In this document: piece after piece, positions 1-4,712 of the stretch
How the letters are laid out: the number at the start of each line of letters is the position of its first letter
Numbering within the stretch: position 1 is the stretch's first letter
DNA from: an uncultured Clostridia bacterium
GTDB lineage: Bacteria; Bacillota; Clostridia; Christensenellales; Aristaeellaceae
Direction: 5' to 3'
Assembly: GCA_946626395.1 (NCBI GenBank)
Contig: CAMOUF010000302.1
Coordinates: 1 to 5,789, forward strand
Length of the DNA stretch: 5,789 nucleotides
Program-made: the position numbers and the translations under genes
The notes under the pieces: model-generated
What the model saw: the letters and a program-made list of their open reading frames with translations, nothing else
What the model was told of the DNA's origin: nothing
Databases searched by the model: none

Positions 1-1233
1 AAAGAGCACCAGGTCCCGGGGGGTGACGGTGTTCATGATGGACACGATATTGGTCATATGGGAGGAGAAGGTGGACAGGGACTGCTCGATGGACTGCTCG
101 TCGCCGATGTCCGCGTACACTTCCTCAAAGCTGCTCAGCTCCGTGCCCAGGGCCCCGGGAATGTGCAGCCCGCTCTGAGCCATCAGGGTCATCAGGCCCA
201 GGGTTTTGAGGGTGACGGTTTTGCCGCCGGTGTTGGGGCCGGTAATGATCAAAGAAGTAAATTCCTGGCCCAGCCACAGGGAACAGGGCACCACCGTGTC
301 CCGGGGGATCAGGGGATGGCGCACCCGCACCAGGTTGATCCTGCCTTCCTCGTTCATCTTGGGCCGCACGGCGTCCATGTCCCGGGCCAGCATGCCCTTG
401 GCGAACACGAAATCCAGATGGGCCAGGATGGCCAGGTTCTGGGAAATCAGGTCGCCGTTATCCGCCACCTGAGCGGACAGCGCGGCCAGGATGCGTTCGA
501 TTTCGTCCCGCTCCTTGATGCTCCATTCCTTGAGCTCGTTGCCCATTTCCACCACGGCCAGGGGCTCGATGAACAGGGTGGCCCCGGTGGCGGATTGGGC
601 GTGCACCAGGCCGGGCACATTGCCCCGGGCCTCCGCCTTCACCGGCAGCACATAGCGTCCGTTGCGCACAGTGACGATGGATTCCATCAGATACTTGGCA
701 TAGGACGCCCCGTGGGCCATGGCGTTGAGCTTTTCCCGGATGCGGTCGTTGACCTGGCGGATGTGCCGCCGGATATCCAAAAGGGCGGGGGAAGCGTGGT
801 CAGACACTTCTTCCTCGCTGATGATGGCCTCGGTGATATCCGTTTCCAATTGCCGCAGGGGCTGGAGGCGGGAAGCCATGGCGGTGATGATGGGGGTGTT
901 TTCCTTTTCTGTTACCAGGGAGGAGCGCGCGGCCCGGGAGGCCCGCAGCGTTTCCGCCACCATCAAAAGCGCTTTCAGGGACAGGGTGGAGCCTTTCTGG
1001 GCCAGGGACAGGTACTCCGTCACATCGTCAAAGCCGATCAGGGGATTCCCGCCCACATAGGCCAGGGTGGCCACCGCCTCTTCCGTTTCGTCCAGGGCCT
1101 TGTTGATTTCCGCAAAATCGCTGAGGGGCTGAAGCTCCCCGCACCTTTTCTGCCCGGGCGAGGACAGGGCGTAGGAAGACAGCATATCCCGGATCTTGGT
1201 AAATTCCAGCACCCGCAGGGCGCGTTCGTTCAT
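1..1233 (-). CDS. mutS2: Endonuclease/ATPase MutS2, N-terminal 411 residues (3' end beyond window)
   Basis: The frame is open from the ATG at 1233 to the window edge (411 whole codons). MutS2 proteins are about 780-790 residues, so a little over half is present. The Walker A motif GPNTGGKT lies at residues 332-339 (nt 217-240). It is followed by the family-typical stretch containing GDEQSIEQSLSTFSSHM (about residues 377-393). The window ends at LVLF (408-411), where the Walker B Asp-Glu normally comes next, so Walker B, the coiled coil and the C-terminal Smr nuclease domain are off-window. Residues 1 to about 300 correspond to the MutS core/lever and clamp regions; no mismatch-recognition domain is present at the N-terminus, as expected for MutS2 rather than MutS1. 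Known roles of the family are suppression of homologous recombination through branched DNA and, in Bacillus subtilis, rescue of collided ribosomes. The start is fixed by GGAGGG seven bases upstream. It is the last gene seen in the left-pointing cluster, 71 bp after the U32 gene. No lesions are visible. Confidence 0.97.
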   Translation of the reverse strand, partial: MNERALRVLEFTKIRDMLSSYALSSPGQKRCGELQPLSDFAEINKALDETEEAVATLAYVGGNPLIGFDDVTEYLSLAQKGSTLSLKALLMVAETLRASRAARSSLVTEKENTPIITAMASRLQPLRQLETDITEAIISEEEVSDHASPALLDIRRHIRQVNDRIREKLNAMAHGASYAKYLMESIVTVRNGRYVLPVKAEARGNVPGLVHAQSATGATLFIEPLAVVEMGNELKEWSIKERDEIERILAALSAQVADNGDLISQNLAILAHLDFVFAKGMLARDMDAVRPKMNEEGRINLVRVRHPLIPRDTVVPCSLWLGQEFTSLIITGPNTGGKTVTLKTLGLMTLMAQSGLHIPGALGTELSSFEEVYADIGDEQSIEQSLSTFSSHMTNIVSIMNTVTPRDLVLF

Positions 1234-1304
1234 AAATGATCCCTCCTGCATCATACATCCAAATAGGGAAAAGAAACGAAGAAAAATAAGTCAAAATCAA
1301 TACG
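1234..1304 (-). other. Intergenic spacer between U32 gene and mutS2, pyrimidine-rich in the mRNA
   Basis: The 71-bp gap is AT-rich compared with the flanking genes. Positions 1261-1290 are almost pure purine on the plus strand (three exceptions), so the minus-strand transcript carries a long U/C tract. I see no GC-rich stem before the U run, hence no intrinsic terminator. TTGACT at 1289-1294 resembles a -35 box, but nothing like a -10 sits 16-18 bases further on. A TATGAT next to the ribosome binding site would start transcription inside that site. Read-through from the U32 gene is the simplest reading. Confidence 0.5.
1241..1246 (-). promoter_or_regulatory. Shine-Dalgarno site of mutS2
   Basis: On the minus strand GGAGGG stands seven bases before the ATG at 1233. 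Two further ATG triplets lie upstream (1254 and 1258), but they precede this site, which therefore decides the start. Confidence 0.85.
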
Positions 1305-3659
1305 TTATAAGACCCCGTCCAGAAAGCGCCCATATGCGTCCCGGATGGGAAGGGGACGGGAGCCCTGCCCGCGGAGCAAAGCGGCGTAATAAGCGGTAAC
1401 GCGCTTTCTTTCCTCGTCCGTTTCATCCGTAAAGGTCAGCAGCCAGGATCGTTTTTGCATCTTGTCCAGCCTTGCTCCCAGATGCAGGGGCTGGCTGCTC
1501 ATCAGCTCGATCTGGCATCCTTCCTCGGTGCGGACGGGGAACAGGGGATAGGCAGCCTTCATCCGGTCGGTGAGGCAGGTTCCCAATGCGCCTTTCCCCT
1601 GAGCGCACATTTCGCAGGCTTCCCTGTTTTTTTGAAGGCCCAGCTTGGTGCGCATGGGGCAGTGGTTCAGCAGCATCAGCCGGGTCCGGCCGTACACGGG
1701 GAGGATCAGTTCGCAGATATTTTCGGGAATATCCAGGATTTCATTTTCCGATAATTCCCGGCTGAGGGTCACGCTGCCGCAGCCCAAATGGGCAAGCAGC
1801 CTGACCGCTTCTCCGTTCATGACGGGCACCCCTTCGCCCGCCATGCTGCCCTTGGGGAAATCCCCTAACTGATTGGGGCTGGACAGGCACACGGGAATAT
1901 GCAGCTCCTCTGTCGCGCATTTTAACGCTTCCTGGGTATCCTGAGAAAGCTGGCTGGGCAGGCACAGCCGCGTCCTGTTCCAGGGAATCCCGGGAGCGCG
2001 GAGCAGGGGCAGCAGCGTTTCTTCCCGGAAATCCCCGGGATACAGCAGGACTTCATCCGCCCCGGCGGAAAGCAGCGCTGAAATCTCCTCCGGGTTCCGG
2101 GTTTTTACCAGCAGCCGGGGAGAGGGAATTTCACGAGGCGCAAAGCTGTAAATCGCCTGTTCCTTACGGGCCCTGGGCTGAGCGGCGATCCGGGCCGCGG
2201 CCAGATCATCCAGGGCTTCCCGCCGCAAAGCGTTCAGGGCGGAAGCGGGCACGAAGGCCCCCGCCGTTTTCACCGTCAGGCGGCGCAGGCGGAAGGGCGT
2301 GCCCCCCGTTTTTTCCAGGCTTCTTTGGGCGGCGGCGGTATCCAGGGGCTTGCTTTGCGCGGGCTGAACTGCTTCGCCGAAAGCCTCCAAAGTGCTTTCC
2401 CCGTCGGTCACGGTCAATTGCAGCGGCTTTCCGGGATAGGCGGTGAGGCAGGCGTCAAAGGGGATGGGCAAAGAAGCGTTGATCGCTTCCTCCCCGTAGG
2501 TTTCCCGGGCGGCGGCAAGCTGGCTTTCGTCCTCTGTGCGCTGCACCGCTTCTCCGATTTTTACTTTGTCCCGCAGCCGGAGAACGGCTATTTGCCCGGC
2601 GGATACTTCCGGCCCGGAATAGCGGATTTCCTGAGCGCCTATTTCCAGGCCGTCGCCGTTGTGCAGTATTTTCAGGAGCGGCACATCGCACAGCAGCGAA
2701 GCGCCCTTTTGATACACCTTTTTCACCGTCCCGATTTTGACGCCCACGGGCTTGACCCGGGCCGGGTCGATGATGGCGGCGTCCCGGTCGGCCCCGGGAT
2801 AGCCCAAAGTAAACCCGCCCCGGGAAAAAATCTGGGTCAGGCTTTCTTTTTCCTCCGGGTCAGCCGGAGTGAATTTTCCTTCCAACAAGGCATCCAGGGC
2901 CTTGCGGTAAGCCCTTGTCACCACGGCCACGTATTCGGGGCGCTTTAACCGCCCCTCGATTTTAAAGGAATACACCCCAGCCTCCGCCATGGCGTCGAGT
3001 TCGTCCCGGGCGCACAGATCCCGGGGGGACAGCCAGGCGCCGCTGACGCCCTCATAGGTATAGGGCAGGCGGCAGGGCTGGGCGCACCGGCCCCGGTTGC
3101 CGCTGCGGCCCCCGATCATGGAGGAGAACAGGCATTGGCCCGAGCAGGAAACGCACAGCGCCCCATGGCAGAAGGCTTCGATTTCAATGCCGGTTTCGGC
3201 GGCTTTCCGGATTTCCTCAAGGCTGCATTCCCGGGCCATCACAGCGCGGCTGGCGCCCAGGAATTTCAGCAGCGCGGCCCCGGAAGCGTTGTGCAGGGCC
3301 ATTTGGGTGCTGGCGTGGACGGGCAATTCGGGAAACTCCTCCCGGCATATTTTGAGTACCCCCAGATCCTGCACCAGCGCCGCGTCCGCCCCCAAATGCG
3401 ACAACAAGGAAAGGGTGTGCCGAACGCTGTCCAGCTCCCTTTCCTTGATCAGGATGTTGACGGTGACATATATGTTTTTCCGGCGCAGGTGACAAAAGTC
3501 CAGCGCTTCCCGAAGGGCTGTGTCGTCAAAGCCTGCGCTGGCCCGGGCCCCGAAGGAGGCCGCGCCCAGATACACCGCGTCGGCTCCGTTGGCGATGGCG
3601 GCCTTCAGCGCGTCCATGCTGCCGGCGGGGGCCAATAGCTCCAGTTTACTGATCGGCAT
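1305..3659 (-). CDS. U32 family protein with DUF3656 region (RlhA/TrhP-like RNA hydroxylase, long Firmicutes form)
   Basis: This 784-residue protein starts with the U32 signature ELLAPAGSMDALKAAIANGA (from residue 7) and contains the U32 core to about residue 310. The core cysteine cluster is C169, C176, C192 and C196, inside HGALC...SGQC...GNRGRCAQPC. In the family these four match the Fe-S ligands of E. coli RlhA and TrhP, which hydroxylate 23S rRNA C2501 and tRNA U34 using prephenate. A DUF3656-like region spans about 385-490, ending in the characteristic lNaLRReAlddL pattern. Residues 515-710 look like a degenerate second barrel beginning LLVKTRNPEEISALLSAGAD, with another cysteine set (C667, C682, C685, C695). 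E. coli RlhA is about 650 residues, so this is the longer Clostridia/Bacilli version. The 'peptidase' label is historical; RNA hydroxylation is my inference, and whether the target is rRNA or tRNA cannot be told. The start at 3659 overlaps the zapA end by 14 bp, implying translational coupling. Confidence 0.92.
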   Translation of the reverse strand: MPISKLELLAPAGSMDALKAAIANGADAVYLGAASFGARASAGFDDTALREALDFCHLRRKNIYVTVNILIKERELDSVRHTLSLLSHLGADAALVQDLGVLKICREEFPELPVHASTQMALHNASGAALLKFLGASRAVMARECSLEEIRKAAETGIEIEAFCHGALCVSCSGQCLFSSMIGGRSGNRGRCAQPCRLPYTYEGVSGAWLSPRDLCARDELDAMAEAGVYSFKIEGRLKRPEYVAVVTRAYRKALDALLEGKFTPADPEEKESLTQIFSRGGFTLGYPGADRDAAIIDPARVKPVGVKIGTVKKVYQKGASLLCDVPLLKILHNGDGLEIGAQEIRYSGPEVSAGQIAVLRLRDKVKIGEAVQRTEDESQLAAARETYGEEAINASLPIPFDACLTAYPGKPLQLTVTDGESTLEAFGEAVQPAQSKPLDTAAAQRSLEKTGGTPFRLRRLTVKTAGAFVPASALNALRREALDDLAAARIAAQPRARKEQAIYSFAPREIPSPRLLVKTRNPEEISALLSAGADEVLLYPGDFREETLLPLLRAPGIPWNRTRLCLPSQLSQDTQEALKCATEELHIPVCLSSPNQLGDFPKGSMAGEGVPVMNGEAVRLLAHLGCGSVTLSRELSENEILDIPENICELILPVYGRTRLMLLNHCPMRTKLGLQKNREACEMCAQGKGALGTCLTDRMKAAYPLFPVRTEEGCQIELMSSQPLHLGARLDKMQKRSWLLTFTDETDEERKRVTAYYAALLRGQGSRPLPIRDAYGRFLDGVL

Positions 3660-3951
3660 GTGTGCTGTCCTGCTGCTTTCCCTGCTTTAGCTCCTGCCGG
3701 GCCTGCATCAGTTCCCGCCGAAGGCGGGTGTTGTCGTCCTGGGCGGTGATCAGCTCGTCGGCAAGAGAAAGGGCAGAAATAATGGCCGCCGATTCCCGGC
3801 TCACAAATCCGGAGGAAGCCGTTTCCGCGATTTTCCTGTCCACATACACCCCCATCCGGCGCACGTGCTCCGGCGCGTCGCTGCTGGTGATGGTATAATC
3901 CTTCCCGGCCACGCGGAGGGTGTAGGTGCGTTCACGCTTCGGCAGCATCAT
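3646..3951 (-). CDS. zapA: Cell division protein ZapA
   Basis: This 101-residue protein has the ZapA layout. A small N-terminal globular part carries the beta-strand pattern TYTLRVAGKDYTITSSD (residues 9-25). A helix, APEHVRRMGVYVDRKIAE (26-43), follows, and then a long C-terminal amphipathic helix from about residue 54 to 95 suited to coiled-coil dimer/tetramer formation (LSLADELITAQDDNTRLRRE). ZapA binds FtsZ in the cytoplasm and bundles protofilaments, supporting Z-ring assembly. Length fits the family (about 85-110). The ATG at 3951 overlaps the isomerase stop codon in an ATGA arrangement; a second ATG follows immediately (3948). I see no well-spaced Shine-Dalgarno site before either, so translation probably depends on coupling to the upstream gene. 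The end overlaps the U32 gene by 14 bp. The order zapA - U32 - mutS2 is, as I recall it, a common neighbourhood in Bacillota (B. subtilis also keeps zapA near mutS2). Confidence 0.93.
   Translation of the reverse strand: MMLPKRERTYTLRVAGKDYTITSSDAPEHVRRMGVYVDRKIAETASSGFVSRESAAIISALSLADELITAQDDNTRLRRELMQARQELKQGKQQDSTHADQ
3667..3671 (-). promoter_or_regulatory. Ribosome binding site of the U32 gene, inside zapA
   Basis: AGGAC on the minus strand ends seven bases before the ATG at 3659 and lies within the last codons of zapA. It is a moderate match, so initiation is probably helped by ribosomes terminating at the zapA stop codon (3646-3648) just beyond the U32 start. Confidence 0.55.
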
Positions 3952-4472
3952 AATTGATTGAAGGGGTAGTAATTCCCCATGGTGTCCACTCGGATGGAAG
4001 CAATGCGCTGGGGCTCCAGGGGCTTATCCATCATGTCCCGGGGAGCGTTTACGATTTTATCGGCGTATTCCATGCCGGAGAGCACCTTGCCAAAGGCGGC
4101 GTAGGCTCCGTCCAGATGGGGGGAATTGCTGGTCATGATAAAGAACTGGCTGCCCGCGGAATCGGGATGCATGGCCCGGGCCATGCTCAAAACGCCGTAG
4201 GTGTGCTTTAAGGGATTTTCCACGCCGTTCTGGGAAAATTCACCCTTGATGGAATAGCCGGGGCCGCCGGTACCCGTTCCCTTGGGGCAGCCGCCCTGGA
4301 TCATGAACCCGGGAATGACCCGGTGAAAAATCAGCCCGTCGTAAAACCCGCTGTTGGCCAGAGAAGCAAAATTGCCCACGGATTGAGGCGCGTATTCGGG
4401 ATACAGTTCTCCCTTCATTTCGCCGCCGTTTTCCAGGGTGATCACAAAGGTGGGATGTTGGATTTCGCTCAT
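3948..4472 (-). CDS. Cyclophilin-type peptidyl-prolyl cis-trans isomerase (cytoplasmic)
   Basis: This 174-residue single-domain cyclophilin catalyses cis-trans isomerisation of Xaa-Pro bonds. The active-site block FHRVIPGFMIQGG gives R51, F56, M57 and Q59, the counterparts of human CypA R55, F60, M61 and Q63. GSQFFI supplies F111 (CypA F113). The segment SPHLDGAYAAFG has L120, but His119 replaces the CypA Trp121 and Tyr124 replaces His126, as is common in bacterial cyclophilins and expected to weaken cyclosporin binding. No signal peptide or membrane segment is present, so it should act in the cytosol. I chose the ATG at 4472 because GGAGGA lies eight bases upstream. The frame stays open to an ATG at 4523, but that codon has no ribosome binding site and sits only about 12 bases past the -10 box. 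First gene of the left-pointing operon; its stop overlaps zapA by 4 bp. PpiB-like, but the exact orthologue name is not certain. Confidence 0.95.
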   Translation of the reverse strand: MSEIQHPTFVITLENGGEMKGELYPEYAPQSVGNFASLANSGFYDGLIFHRVIPGFMIQGGCPKGTGTGGPGYSIKGEFSQNGVENPLKHTYGVLSMARAMHPDSAGSQFFIMTSNSPHLDGAYAAFGKVLSGMEYADKIVNAPRDMMDKPLEPQRIASIRVDTMGNYYPFNQL

Positions 4473-4480
4473 CGCCGTAT

Positions 4481-4486
4481 TCCTCC
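4481..4486 (-). promoter_or_regulatory. Shine-Dalgarno site of the isomerase gene
   Basis: GGAGGA on the minus strand with an eight-base spacing to the ATG at 4472. This strong site decides between the 174- and 191-residue start choices in favour of the shorter one. Confidence 0.88.
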
Positions 4487-4534
4487 AAAATATGTTTGCC
4501 GGTTTGGATGGCTTCCCGGCCATTTTCTACTGCC

Positions 4535-4563
4535 ATCATACCGCCTTTTGGCCGTTTTGTCAA
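4535..4563 (-). promoter_or_regulatory. Sigma-A-type promoter of the isomerase-zapA-U32(-mutS2) operon
   Basis: On the minus strand a perfect -35 TTGACA (4558-4563) is followed by a 17-base spacer and the -10 box TATGAT (4535-4540, one mismatch to consensus). Transcription would start near 4528, giving a leader of about 55 nt before the ATG at 4472. This near-consensus promoter suggests strong constitutive expression unless modulated by the dyad directly upstream. Confidence 0.85.
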
Positions 4564-4568
4564 ATCAG

Positions 4569-4587
4569 TATGAAAAATTCGTTCATA
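4569..4587. repeat. 19-bp dyad (inverted repeat) between the divergent promoters, candidate operator
   Basis: TATGAA and TTCATA form perfect 6-bp arms around a 7-bp centre (4575-4581). The dyad lies five bases upstream of the operon's -35 box and 26 bp from the secA -35 box. A 10-bp perfect palindrome GAAAATTTTC follows at 4596-4605, and its sequence resembles the dyad centre GAAAAATTC (4572-4580). The stretch is AT-rich, so chance occurrence or an UP-element role are both possible. Confidence 0.4.
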
Positions 4588-4613
4588 TCAAAGCTGAAAA
4601 TTTTCCGTTGGGG

Positions 4614-4643
4614 TTGCGGGGAAAGCCGGTTGCGTGCTATAAT
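4614..4643 (+). promoter_or_regulatory. Extended -10 sigma-A promoter of secA
   Basis: The -10 box TATAAT (4638-4643) is perfect and is preceded by TGC (4635-4637), the extended -10 signature. A weak -35 TTGCGG (4614-4619) stands 18 bases upstream, which an extended -10 can tolerate. The expected start near 4650 gives a leader of about 63 nt. Confidence 0.8.
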
Positions 4644-4660
4644 ATAAGATGGTGTAATGT

Positions 4661-4675
4661 GGCGGGGAAACCGCC
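4661..4675 (+). other. Small hairpin in the secA leader
   Basis: GGCGG (4661-4665) can pair with CCGCC (4671-4675) around the loop GGAAA, about 10 nt into the predicted transcript and 25 nt before the ribosome binding site. There is no following T run, so it is not a terminator. It could stabilise the 5' end or have no function. Confidence 0.4.
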
Positions 4676-4700
4676 CGTTCCCATTGACAGAACATCGGTA

Positions 4701-4705
4701 AGGAG
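4701..4705 (+). promoter_or_regulatory. Shine-Dalgarno site of secA
   Basis: AGGAG with a seven-base spacing to the ATG at 4713. It overlaps by one base the stop codon (4699-4701) of a possible 14-codon leader ORF. Confidence 0.9.
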
Positions 4706-4712
4706 AAAACGC

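Noticed and set aside
58..1239. A 393-codon open frame on the plus strand opposite mutS2
   Set aside because: It is codon-for-codon antisense to mutS2, whose protein is recognisable throughout. The antisense protein is rich in Gly, His and Gln and matches no family I know. It arises because mutS2 here lacks TTA, CTA and TCA codons.
1260..1300. A separate promoter for mutS2 (TTGACT at 1289-1294)
   Set aside because: No -10-like hexamer lies at 16-18 bases. The nearest AT-rich hexamers are 22 or more bases away, and TATGAT nearer the gene overlaps the ribosome binding area.
2325..3638. Plus-strand open frames of 131-207 codons inside the U32 gene
   Set aside because: They are shadows of the U32 gene, have no recognisable products and no plausible initiation sites.
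3963..3978. Hairpin GGGG/CCCC just before zapA
   Set aside because: A 4-bp stem with an 8-base loop inside the isomerase coding sequence is weak and expected by chance. It is not enough to propose a regulator.
4661..4680. Intrinsic terminator or riboswitch in the secA leader
   Set aside because: The only stem is 5 bp with no T run after it, and the leader of about 63 nt is too short for known riboswitch classes.
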